From: Desulfosporosinus youngiae DSM 17734
GTDB taxonomy: Bacteria > Bacillota > Desulfitobacteriia > Desulfitobacteriales > Desulfitobacteriaceae
Length of the DNA: 64,000 nt
Reading direction: 5' to 3'
Assembly (NCBI RefSeq): GCF_000244895.1
Contig: NZ_CM001441.1
Span: 2,748,226-2,812,225 of the forward strand
Each line of letters starts with the position of its first letter. The first letter of the stretch is position 1. Shown piece by piece: positions 50,673 through 59,744 of the stretch. Under the pieces are notes generated by a model. The model made no database searches. It was not told the DNA's origin and worked only from the letters and a program-made list of their open reading frames with translations. The position numbers and the translations under genes are program-made.

Positions 50673-51404
50673 CTACTTGGTTTCAGCATCCAGCATCCTA
50701 AGCTCACTCAAGGTAACTAAGCGGTATCCGCGTGCTTTTAGGGCATCAATAATGGGTCCTAAGGATTTTACGGTTTGAGTACGCCGATAACCGCCGTCAT
50801 GCATAAGGATAATCGAGCCGGGAAAAACATTTTTTACAACATTATCTGTGATTTGTTTTACTCCGGGATTGCGCCAATCTTTGCTGTCCACACTCCAAAG
50901 TGCTACAACATGCCCATTTCGTTTCGTGGTTTCCAGTTGGCTTTTTGAGACGAATCCTCCGGGAGGACGATAGAAGTAGGTGTGGTAGCCGGTTGCGGCA
51001 AAGACTGCCTGATCGGTTTGATTCATTTCTTCGACTAAACGGCGCTGCTGATAATCATGGCTATAACCATGATTTCCGATTTCATGTCCTTCTTTGATCA
51101 GACGCTTTAATAGGAAGGGGTAGGTTTGGGCTGCCTTTCCTAAAACAAAGAAGGTTGCCCGCACGTCCTTTTCTTTAAGGATGTCCAAAACAGCCGGTGT
51201 GTCGATTGGGTCAGGTCCATCATCAAAGGTCAAAGCCGCGATTTTTTCCTGCGTATTGGTCATATAGTAAGTGCCAGGAGCTTTAACTATAGAAGGAACG
51301 GTCATTGAACCCTGAGCCATTGTGAGAAAACCTCCCAAGGTGAGCAGGAACAAAAAGGTTAAGACGAGTTTCCGGCGAGATATGATTAAAATGCGCAACC
51401 TCAT
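50673..51404 (-). CDS. Polysaccharide deacetylase (NodB domain)
   Basis: A 243-residue exported deacetylase. An N-terminal membrane/signal helix (about 12-30) precedes the NodB domain: motif 1 TFDDGPDP (about 58-65), the zinc histidines in GNHGYSHD (about 111-118), motif 3 RPPGG (about 146-150) and the late SIILMHDGG. It removes acetyl groups from cell-wall glycan or similar polymers. It is like PdaA/PdaB-type proteins that sporulating Firmicutes use for cortex. It is convergent with the YitT gene, with 2 bases between stops. Confidence 0.9.
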   Translation of the reverse strand: MRLRILIISRRKLVLTFLFLLTLGGFLTMAQGSMTVPSIVKAPGTYYMTNTQEKIAALTFDDGPDPIDTPAVLDILKEKDVRATFFVLGKAAQTYPFLLKRLIKEGHEIGNHGYSHDYQQRRLVEEMNQTDQAVFAATGYHTYFYRPPGGFVSKSQLETTKRNGHVVALWSVDSKDWRNPGVKQITDNVVKNVFPGSIILMHDGGYRRTQTVKSLGPIIDALKARGYRLVTLSELRMLDAETK

Positions 51405-51530
51405 TCACCCCCAAGTCACTTCTATATAACTATGGATAAATAATGTGTTACATGCATGCTTCTTGTCTTAATCTTACTAATACTTAACAAAATTATTATA
51501 AAAAGAGTTTCTTTGAAGGGCGGGATTTAG

Positions 51531-54500
51531 ATGGGTTTTCGGTTCGTTTTCGGTCGGGCAGGCAGCGGCAAAAGCACTCTGTGTTTAGAAGAGATCCGAG
51601 CTGAGCTGCGCAGAGAACCCTGGGGCTCTCCTTTGATCCTCCTTGTCCCGGAGCAGGCTACCTATCAGATGGAAGTTGCCCTGGCTAATACGCCGGATCT
51701 TGGCGGGAGCTTGCGTGCCCAGGTTTTAAGCTTTCGACGACTGGGGTGGCGGGTTTTTTCTGAAACCGGAGGAGGGCAAAAAGTCCTGATTGGCCAGACC
51801 GGCAAACGGATGCTCCTGCGCCGGATTCTTTTAAAACATCGTCTTGAATTAAAAGCCTTTGCACGATCCGCCGCCCGGCCCGGTATGGCCGAACTTCTCG
51901 CTCAGGCAATCGGAGAATTCAAAACCTATCGGATCGCTCCGGACGATTTAAGGAAGGTCAGACATACGAAGGGGATTTTAGAGGATAAGCTTGAAGACTT
52001 AGCTCTTATTTATGAAGAGTTTCAAGCAGCTCTGGGACAAGTTATCCGGGACCCTGATGATGAACTCTCAGTTCTGGCAGAAAAGATCCCTTCTGCATTC
52101 CTGATTCAAGGAGCTAAGGTTTGGGTTGATGGATTTACCGGATTTACCCCTCAAGAATTAGAGGTTTTAAAAAACCTGATGCTAACTGCCCAAGAAGTGA
52201 TTATAACCTCTCCCCTTGACCCAATGTATGTTAAAGAGGAGCGGGAGCTTGAAGAGGGGATCTTTAAAGCCGGGGAAGAGTTATTTGCCGGTCCTTGGAA
52301 AACCTATCAGGACCTGCAGCGTATGGCCTTGGAAACCGGAACCCAGGTTTATGCTCATACCTTACTAACAAGTTCAAAACGCTATAAGCATCCTTGGCTT
52401 TGGCATTTGGAAAAATATTTCGCTGCTTATCCCACGATTGCTTACCAAATGACTGAGGAGAGCGTTTCCGAAGGAATTCAGATCTTATCAGCCGTTAACC
52501 GGCGGGCTGAAGTAGAAGGGGCAGCCTGGGAATTAAGGCGCCTGGCCCGGGATGAAGGGCTTTGCTGGCATGAAATGGCTGTCACGAGCCGGGATCTCTC
52601 AGGGTATCATGAACTGATTACACAGGTTTTTACCTCTTATGAAATTCCTCATTTTATTGATCATAAACGTTCTGTTCTTCATCATCCTTTGATTGAACTG
52701 CTGAAATCCATTCTGGAAGTGGCCCAGAGTCATTGGAGTTATGAACCGCTTTTTCGCTGCCTGAAGACCGATTTTTTCCCATTGACAAGAGATGCTGTGG
52801 ATCGTCTGGAAAACTATGTGCTGGAACATGGGATACACGGTGAGGGTTGGACCAGGAATATCCCCTGGCGCTATCATCGTCAATGGTCTTTAGGGCAAAA
52901 TGAGGAACAACGTGCCGCAGAGCTTAACTATCAGATTGAACTAAACTCCTCCCGTCAGACTGTTTTTAACCTTATTTTTCCTTTTAGCCAGGAGGTTTTA
53001 CCTAAAGGTCAGGCAGAAATGCCGAATGTACGGACAATGACTGAAGCCCTGTATGTTTTCTTAGAAAGCCTTGACGTTCCCGGAACCTTAAGGACATGGT
53101 CCCAAAAGGCCCAGGAAGAGGGAGACCTCAGCGAGGCCGGATTGCATGATCAAATCTGGGAATCGGTCATCCAGGTCTTGGATGAAATCGTCGCCGGACT
53201 AGGGGAAGAATGTCTGGAGCTGGAGGACTATGCTTTAATACTTTCCTCCGGCCTGGAGGGAATTGAACTTGGCCTGATCCCTCCGGGGCTTGACCAGGTT
53301 TTAGTGGGATCATTAGACCGTTCACGGAATCCCGAAGTCCGGGTTCTCTTTCTGATCGGAGCTAATGAAGGAATACTTCCAGCGCGGCCTGTATCTGATG
53401 GGGTGCTGGATGCAGAGGAAAGAGAAGAATTAGAGAAAGCCGGAGTTGCCCTTGCCCCTAAAGGAAAGTTTCAGACCTTTGAGGAACAATTCTTTATTTA
53501 TATGGCACTTACCCGGGCCGTAGAAAAGCTTGTGGTTTGTTATCCTCTGACAGATGAAGAGGGGAAAAGCCTGACAGTTTCACCGGTTGTCACTCGGCTT
53601 AACCATCTTTTTCCTGAGCTTACCGAGTGTTTCTTGGGTAATATCGAGGATATTCAGCGGATAAGTCAGCCTGATTCAGTCCTTCAATCCTACGCCGGAC
53701 AGCTCCGTACCCTGCGCCAGGGGGAACCCCTTTCTCCTCTTTGGCAAGCCGCGGAAAAGTGGCTGATTGAAGATCCTCTTCGCCGCCAGCAAATCATGAA
53801 ATTACAGGATAGCCTTTTGACTCAAAATCAAGAGGGAAAACTCCAGCGTCCCCTGGCCCGCCGCTTATACGGCAAACGCCTGATGGCCAGTGTTTCCCGT
53901 CTTGAACAATTCGCTAAGTGTCCCTTTAGCCATTATGCCCGCTATGGTCTAAAGCTGCGTGAAAGATCTACCTACCAGTTGTCAAGCCCGGATATGGGAG
54001 AATTTTTTCACACACTTCTGCACAATTTTGCCCTCCAACTACAAACCCAAGGCCTGGATTGGGGCAAACTGACAAAGGAAGAGTCCTGGGCAATTGTCAG
54101 TGATCTGGCAGATCAACTGGCACCCGGTCTTCAGCATGAAATCCTTTTAAGCAGCGCCCGCTACCGCTATTTAACTCATAAACTAAAGCGCACAGTTCAT
54201 CACGCTGTTCGAGTCTTAGGAGAGCATGCCCGAAAAGGGGTATTTATCCCGATTCGGCTGGAAGTAGGTTTTGGTCCCGCTCAACCCCTCCCCGGGATAG
54301 AGATTCCTTTAAGCGAAGAGGATTCCCTCATTCTCAGAGGGCAAATTGACCGGGTAGATGCCGCGTTCTTGGATGGACAGGTCTATTTGCGGATCCTTGA
54401 TTATAAATCCCGGGAATTATCCTTATCTCTGGATTCAGTTTATTACGGTTTAAATCTTCAATTATTAACCTATTTAAATGTGGCCTTGCAGGGAGCGGAA

Positions 54501-55154
54501 GTTTTGCTGAACACGACGGCTCCGCTCCCCTCCGAAGAGGTTAATTCCTCAGAAACGCAAACTATCTTGCCCCAGAAGATTCCGGCGGGATTTTTATATT
54601 TCCCCGTTCTGGAACCACAGCTTGAAGAGAAAGTTCCCCTCAGCGCAGACGAACTGGAGCAGCGCCGTGTTAAAGCTGTCAAAGTCAGCGGGTTTTTATT
54701 AGCTAATCCCAGGGTTTTAGAAGCCATGGATGCGACCTTTTCCACAGGACAATCGGATTTGCTGGGCATTAAATTGAAAAAAGACGGGGCCTTTACAAAA
54801 GGATCAAATGTTTTGACAGAGGAGCAGTTTTCTCTGCTTCGTGATTATTTGCAGCAGTGGTTTCGAGAGAAGGGCGAAGAAATATTAGACGGCGATATTT
54901 CCCTGTCTCCTTACCGCCGCGGCAAAAGTACAGGATGCCAGTATTGTGCCTATAAGCCCGTTTGCCACTTTGATCCCTACCTGCCTGAGAACCAATACCG
55001 GGACCTGGCTGTCTTAAAGCCGGAAGAGGTCTGGGAACGTCTGGAAAACTCAAAGACCGGTAATTCGGCTGACCCTATGGTGCTGCCGGAAACGAAGGAT
55101 ATTAAGGGGTCAGCGCTAAACTGGCTGGGAGAAGAGAACGAGGAAGAAGGGTGA
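51531..55154 (+). CDS. addB: ATP-dependent helicase/nuclease subunit B
   Basis: AddB and AddA form the RecBCD-like enzyme that processes double-strand breaks. The 1207-residue protein has the N-terminal GRAGSGKST (residues 8-16), a degenerate helicase core, and the C-terminal nuclease with LRILDYKSRELSLSLDSVYYGLNLQLLTYL (about 955-985). The four iron-sulfur cysteines are seen in FAKCPFSHYARYGL (about 798) and GCQYCAYKPVCHFD (about 1137-1150). ATG 51531 follows GAAGGGCGGG. It is 5 bases before addA. Confidence 0.95.
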   Translation: MGFRFVFGRAGSGKSTLCLEEIRAELRREPWGSPLILLVPEQATYQMEVALANTPDLGGSLRAQVLSFRRLGWRVFSETGGGQKVLIGQTGKRMLLRRILLKHRLELKAFARSAARPGMAELLAQAIGEFKTYRIAPDDLRKVRHTKGILEDKLEDLALIYEEFQAALGQVIRDPDDELSVLAEKIPSAFLIQGAKVWVDGFTGFTPQELEVLKNLMLTAQEVIITSPLDPMYVKEERELEEGIFKAGEELFAGPWKTYQDLQRMALETGTQVYAHTLLTSSKRYKHPWLWHLEKYFAAYPTIAYQMTEESVSEGIQILSAVNRRAEVEGAAWELRRLARDEGLCWHEMAVTSRDLSGYHELITQVFTSYEIPHFIDHKRSVLHHPLIELLKSILEVAQSHWSYEPLFRCLKTDFFPLTRDAVDRLENYVLEHGIHGEGWTRNIPWRYHRQWSLGQNEEQRAAELNYQIELNSSRQTVFNLIFPFSQEVLPKGQAEMPNVRTMTEALYVFLESLDVPGTLRTWSQKAQEEGDLSEAGLHDQIWESVIQVLDEIVAGLGEECLELEDYALILSSGLEGIELGLIPPGLDQVLVGSLDRSRNPEVRVLFLIGANEGILPARPVSDGVLDAEEREELEKAGVALAPKGKFQTFEEQFFIYMALTRAVEKLVVCYPLTDEEGKSLTVSPVVTRLNHLFPELTECFLGNIEDIQRISQPDSVLQSYAGQLRTLRQGEPLSPLWQAAEKWLIEDPLRRQQIMKLQDSLLTQNQEGKLQRPLARRLYGKRLMASVSRLEQFAKCPFSHYARYGLKLRERSTYQLSSPDMGEFFHTLLHNFALQLQTQGLDWGKLTKEESWAIVSDLADQLAPGLQHEILLSSARYRYLTHKLKRTVHHAVRVLGEHARKGVFIPIRLEVGFGPAQPLPGIEIPLSEEDSLILRGQIDRVDAAFLDGQVYLRILDYKSRELSLSLDSVYYGLNLQLLTYLNVALQGAEVLLNTTAPLPSEEVNSSETQTILPQKIPAGFLYFPVLEPQLEEKVPLSADELEQRRVKAVKVSGFLLANPRVLEAMDATFSTGQSDLLGIKLKKDGAFTKGSNVLTEEQFSLLRDYLQQWFREKGEEILDGDISLSPYRRGKSTGCQYCAYKPVCHFDPYLPENQYRDLAVLKPEEVWERLENSKTGNSADPMVLPETKDIKGSALNWLGEENEEEG

Positions 55155-55159
55155 TTTGA

Positions 55160-58100
55160 GTGAATAAACCAAAATGGACAAACGAACAGAGTGCCGCCAT
55201 TCGTTTGCGCGGGGAACTCTTAGTAGCAGCTGCGGCCGGCTCCGGTAAAACAGCCGTCCTTGTTGAGCGTTTAATTCATCAGATCACAGATGCGGATCAC
55301 CCGGTTGATGTGGATCGTTTTCTGGTTGTTACCTTTACCAAAGCGGCGGCTAACGAGATGAGGGAGCGGATCGGCAAAGCCTTGGACAATGCTTTGTTTC
55401 AGGAACATGAGACTAAAGAAATCGAGCGGCTTATCAGCCAACGGACCCTTCTTCACCGAGCAAGTATTACGACCTTGCATTCCTTTTGTTTGGAGTTGAT
55501 TCGCAAGTATTTTTATCAGCTGGAACTTGATCCGGCGTTTCGAGTCGCGGATCAGGCTGAGGCAGACCTGCTGCGTCAAGATGTGATCGAAGATTTGTTT
55601 GAAGCCAGATATGCTTCGGAAGACCCGGACTTTCTGAAACTCGTTGACGCTTTTGGAACGGATCGCGATGATCAGCCTTTAATGGATTATGTTCTGCGGC
55701 TATATACCTTTGCTTATAGTCAGCCCCGGCCCCATAGCTGGTTAAGTTCACTGAAAGAAGCCTATACCTGGGACAGCACCGAATCCCTGATCCAAAGCGA
55801 ATGGGGGCAGGCAGTTCGTCAAGGACTTCTCGATTTAGTGAATGAAACCATAAACTTACTTGAACAGGCCGGGCAAATTGCCCAACGTCCCGGGGGACCC
55901 ATCCTCTACGCGGAAACCTTCCAGGATGATTTAAATCGCGTTGGGCTGCTTAGCCGTGCCTTAAAAGAAGGGGATTGGGCGCAAGTGGAAGCTCAATTTC
56001 AATCCGTTGTCAATTATCCCAAGCTTCCGCCCATGCGGTCGAAATCTGAGGAATCCTATAAGAAAAAGCTGCAGGAAGAAAGCAAAAAATTGAGGGAGGA
56101 TGCCAAAAAGAAACTCAATTCCCTAAAAGAGGCAGTCTTTGCTTATCCCCTTGAAGAGCAGCTATCTGCCTTGGGTGAGATGGGAACCATGGCCCAAACC
56201 CTCAGTGAATTAGTTCAGGAATTTTCTCAAGTCTACGGGGCGGCCAAAGGACGTCGCAATATCTTAGACTTTACGGACCTGGAGCATTTCGCTCTTCGTT
56301 TGCTGGAAGCAGATGGGGAGCCTTCGTTGATTGCCCAAGGGCTAAAAGAGTATTATGCTGAAGTTTTAGTGGATGAATATCAGGACATCAACCCTGTTCA
56401 AGAACGTATCTTACATCAGGTATCCAGGCAAGGGGAACTCCCAAATCTCTTTATGGTAGGAGATGTAAAGCAAAGCATCTACCGTTTTCGCATGGCAGAT
56501 CCCAATTTATTTATTGCAAAATATAATCTCCTGCCCCATTGGCAGCCTGACCATCAAAGTGAGACAAAAATGGTGATTGATCTGAACCGCAACTTTCGAA
56601 GTCGTTTGGAAGTGGTGGAAGGGGTGAATTTTCTCTTTCGCCAGATTATGACGATAAGCGCAGGGGAAATTGCCTATGATGATCTGGCGGCCTTGCAGTA
56701 TGGTGCATCCTTTGTATCCGGGCAGAATCAAATCCGCACGGCAGAAGGCCCTATTGAAGTCCATCTTATTGATCCTAAACGTATAAAAAGCGAGTTGTCC
56801 TCATATTCTGATGAGGGAATGAACGAAGCAGCGGAAGATTTATCAGCTGGGGCAGAGGACACTCCGTCCTTAGAAGATCTTGATAAGGCACGAATTGAAG
56901 CCCGGCTTGTCAGTGCACGGATTCAGCGCATGGTTCGCGGCGGGGAATTTCAGATTTATGACAAAGAGATCAGAGATTTCCGCCCGGTTCAATATTCGGA
57001 TATTGTCATCTTAATGCGTTCCTACTCAGCCGTGGCGCCCATTTACGTCGAAGAATTCCAAACCGCTGATATTCCTGTTTATGCTGAAACAACCAGCGGA
57101 TACTTCGGAGCCAGTGAAGTGGAGACTGTTTTATCCCTGCTCAAGATCATCGACAACCCCCACCTGGATATCCCTATGGCGGCCGTTCTTCGCTCTCCCC
57201 TTGTAGGCTTGAACGGAAGTGAATTAGCTAAAATCCGGATGATCCTTCCCGAAGGAGACTTCTACGAAGCCTTAACTCTGGCAATATGGGCCGGATGTGA
57301 GGGGAATTCGGACCCGGTTCAAGTCTGTGAATTCGAAGAGATTTTAGGACTGTACCAGGAAACCCTGCCTGAAAAGCTGAAACACGCTCAGCAGCAATTA
57401 AACGCCCTGCCAATGCTGAAGGAGAAAATCTCAGTTTTTTGGAGGAATCTGCAAGTCTGGCGAACACGGTCACGCCGTACCTCCCTGGCAGAACTGCTTT
57501 GGTCTTTATATGACGAAACCGGCTACTTAGCTTATGTTGGTACTTTGCCGGCCGGTGTACAGCGCCAGGCCAACCTTCGCGTGCTCTATGACCGTGCTTG
57601 TCACTTTGAGGCCACCAGGTATCGGGGCTTGTTCCGTTTTCTTCGTTTTCTGGACCGCTTTCAGGGACAAGGCAAAGATATGGGAAGTGCACGGGCCTTA
57701 GGGGAAAATGAAGATGTGGTTCGCTTGATTACCGTCCATGCCAGCAAAGGCTTGGAATTTCCGGTCGTGTTTGTTGTCGGTCTTGGACGGTCATTTAATA
57801 CTCAAAGCCTCAAGGGTAAGATGCTTCTGCACTCTAAATTAGGTGTAGGTATGCCGGTCATTGACGTGGATAACAATGTTCGCTACCCTTCCTTCATTCA
57901 ATACGCGGTTAAGCAGAAACTGGCTCAAGAATCTCTGGCGGAAGAATTGCGGATTCTTTATGTTGCTCTGACCAGAGCAAAAGAACGGTTGTTTCTCTAT
58001 GGTCATATCGAAAACCTGGACAATACCCTTCAAAAATGGCAGCGCACCTTAGAATGGGAAGAGGTCTGCTTACCGGAAGGGCAGCTCAGGAGTGCCAAGT

Positions 58101-59173
58101 GCTTTCTTGATTGGATTGGTCCTGCTTTAGTTCGCCATCCTGCCCGGCTTTTTGGTGAAACCGATTCAGAACCGGCCTTTACGATGCCGGATAATTCCTC
58201 ATGTTGGGAACTCCATATTCATCAACGTTTAACATCGGAATCGACAGCAAGCCCCAACCAAAATATTCTTGAAGAGAAGCCTGAAGGATCTCAAAGTGAG
58301 GAAGAGGCAGCAGATGCCGGGCAAAGTAAGTCTGGAATCTCATGTAACGATAACACCCTTGAACACTGGTATTCCGAGGTCAACCGCCGCTTAAGCTGGC
58401 AGTATCCCCACCTTAAAGCGGTTCAACAGGCGGCAAAAACCAGCGTTAGTGAATTAAAACGTCAAAATGCCTGGCATGCAAACGAAGAGGTATCCATAAT
58501 GCCTATGCTCCGTAAGCAGACAGATGGTGTAAAACGGCCAAAATTCCTTCAGACCACACAACCTCTGACTGCTGCCGAACGCGGAACCGCGCTGCATACA
58601 GTTATGCAGCACCTTCCCTTTAAGGAGTTAGCGGCGTTTTGGTCAACCCTGTCCCAGATGGAGCAAGTTGATACCATGATCAAGTTTGTCAATGACCTGG
58701 AACAAAGAGAAATTCTCACGACGGAACAGAAGAGTGTCATTCACCCCACACAGATTGTTCATTTTCTTAACACGCCCCTGGGTCAGCGGTTATTCAGCGC
58801 CCATCAGCTGCTTCGGGAAGTGCCATTTACCTTGACCCTGCCAACTGAGGACCTTACAAATATCCTGGTTCAAGGGGTGATTGATGTTGTTCTTATCTAC
58901 AAAGATGAATTTCATCAACTAAAAGCAGAGATTCTTGATTACAAGACAGATTCGGTTCCGACGGACAGCGCAATTGAAGCAGCCTCAATCTTAAGAGAAC
59001 GGTATGCTCTTCAACTCTCGCTATATGCCCTGGCCATTGAACGTTTGAATAAGATTGATGTTACGCGCTGCACTTTATATTCATTTACCTTGGGATGCGA
59101 AATTGATCTATCTGATGAGTTTCGTAAAAGTTCTTGGCAATCAGGCTCCCATACCGCTTTGCGGCACCACTGA
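55160..59173 (+). CDS. addA: ATP-dependent helicase/nuclease subunit A
   Basis: AddA is the UvrD-like 3'-5' helicase and nuclease of the AddAB enzyme. The 1337 residues include Walker A AAAGSGKTAV (about 23-32), Walker B VDEYQDINPVQ (about 404), LNRNFRSR, LITVHASKGLEFPVV (about 855) and YVALTRAKERLF, then the nuclease motif EILDYKTDSV (about 1258) and YALQLSLYALAI. GTG 55160 is the start. The final 11 or so codons (from about 59140, SGSHTALRHH) lie in interspersed repeat copy C, which also supplies the stop codon, so the native C-terminus has been replaced. Confidence 0.94.
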   Translation: MNKPKWTNEQSAAIRLRGELLVAAAAGSGKTAVLVERLIHQITDADHPVDVDRFLVVTFTKAAANEMRERIGKALDNALFQEHETKEIERLISQRTLLHRASITTLHSFCLELIRKYFYQLELDPAFRVADQAEADLLRQDVIEDLFEARYASEDPDFLKLVDAFGTDRDDQPLMDYVLRLYTFAYSQPRPHSWLSSLKEAYTWDSTESLIQSEWGQAVRQGLLDLVNETINLLEQAGQIAQRPGGPILYAETFQDDLNRVGLLSRALKEGDWAQVEAQFQSVVNYPKLPPMRSKSEESYKKKLQEESKKLREDAKKKLNSLKEAVFAYPLEEQLSALGEMGTMAQTLSELVQEFSQVYGAAKGRRNILDFTDLEHFALRLLEADGEPSLIAQGLKEYYAEVLVDEYQDINPVQERILHQVSRQGELPNLFMVGDVKQSIYRFRMADPNLFIAKYNLLPHWQPDHQSETKMVIDLNRNFRSRLEVVEGVNFLFRQIMTISAGEIAYDDLAALQYGASFVSGQNQIRTAEGPIEVHLIDPKRIKSELSSYSDEGMNEAAEDLSAGAEDTPSLEDLDKARIEARLVSARIQRMVRGGEFQIYDKEIRDFRPVQYSDIVILMRSYSAVAPIYVEEFQTADIPVYAETTSGYFGASEVETVLSLLKIIDNPHLDIPMAAVLRSPLVGLNGSELAKIRMILPEGDFYEALTLAIWAGCEGNSDPVQVCEFEEILGLYQETLPEKLKHAQQQLNALPMLKEKISVFWRNLQVWRTRSRRTSLAELLWSLYDETGYLAYVGTLPAGVQRQANLRVLYDRACHFEATRYRGLFRFLRFLDRFQGQGKDMGSARALGENEDVVRLITVHASKGLEFPVVFVVGLGRSFNTQSLKGKMLLHSKLGVGMPVIDVDNNVRYPSFIQYAVKQKLAQESLAEELRILYVALTRAKERLFLYGHIENLDNTLQKWQRTLEWEEVCLPEGQLRSAKCFLDWIGPALVRHPARLFGETDSEPAFTMPDNSSCWELHIHQRLTSESTASPNQNILEEKPEGSQSEEEAADAGQSKSGISCNDNTLEHWYSEVNRRLSWQYPHLKAVQQAAKTSVSELKRQNAWHANEEVSIMPMLRKQTDGVKRPKFLQTTQPLTAAERGTALHTVMQHLPFKELAAFWSTLSQMEQVDTMIKFVNDLEQREILTTEQKSVIHPTQIVHFLNTPLGQRLFSAHQLLREVPFTLTLPTEDLTNILVQGVIDVVLIYKDEFHQLKAEILDYKTDSVPTDSAIEAASILRERYALQLSLYALAIERLNKIDVTRCTLYSFTLGCEIDLSDEFRKSSWQSGSHTALRHH

Positions 59174-59378
59174 TGAATGAAAATAGGTCCCTCGGGTCGG
59201 GCTGCTTCTCTCACATCCGTTAACTCAGCACTCCGAGGCTCGCCCACTCACCGGCGCGGGACTCCGCCAAACCTCTGGGTAATACCTGATGTGAACCCGT
59301 GGCTACGTTTCCCCGCACCGGTTTGTGGGCTTTTATCGCCTCTCCATGCGATGAGTTCACTCCTGTGGGAGAAGCTGC
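59140..59378 (-). repeat. Interspersed repeat, copy C (reversed)
   Basis: The reverse complement runs parallel to copies A and B: GCATGGAGAGGCGATAAAAG block, GCCACGGGTTCACATCAGGT, then directly CCCGCGCCGGTGAGTGGGCG and CCTCGGAGTGCTGAGTTAAC, ending in GGTGCCGCAAAGCGGTATG. About 90 bases present in B (the GTTTCGCCGAAGC block) are missing. The outer end overlaps the last codons of addA. Confidence 0.8.
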
Positions 59379-59744
59379 CTTCCTTTGAGGGCTACAGATT
59401 TTTTGAATGGTTTTGGGGTGTTTTTCAGGTCGGAAAGTATAAGTCTGGGGGTGTATAAAGGCAACCAATAATACTGAAGTCTGTCCGCAATCATAAATAG
59501 CAATAGCGGGAATTATTCAAAAATTCCCCTTAATAATTTCCCCGCAGAGGGAAAATAAAGGGTATTATCCGGGTATATGTCAATTAAACGCCTTAATTAT
59601 GTTTATTGCTATAAAATTATTTAATCCCATAATATTTTGTCATCTTGAGAAAGGATTTTTTGAATTAATGGCGAAGTAAATACTTTGTTCCTTGTGATCG
59701 TTTTAACTATCTTTATAAGGAGTAAGGATGAAAGAGGGGTTGTA
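59379..59744. other. Intergenic leader of hdrA
   Basis: No gene is supported. The region is AT-rich after 59480. TTTCCCCGCAGAGGGAAA near 59537 is a short imperfect hairpin. No promoter could be chosen with confidence. Confidence 0.35.
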
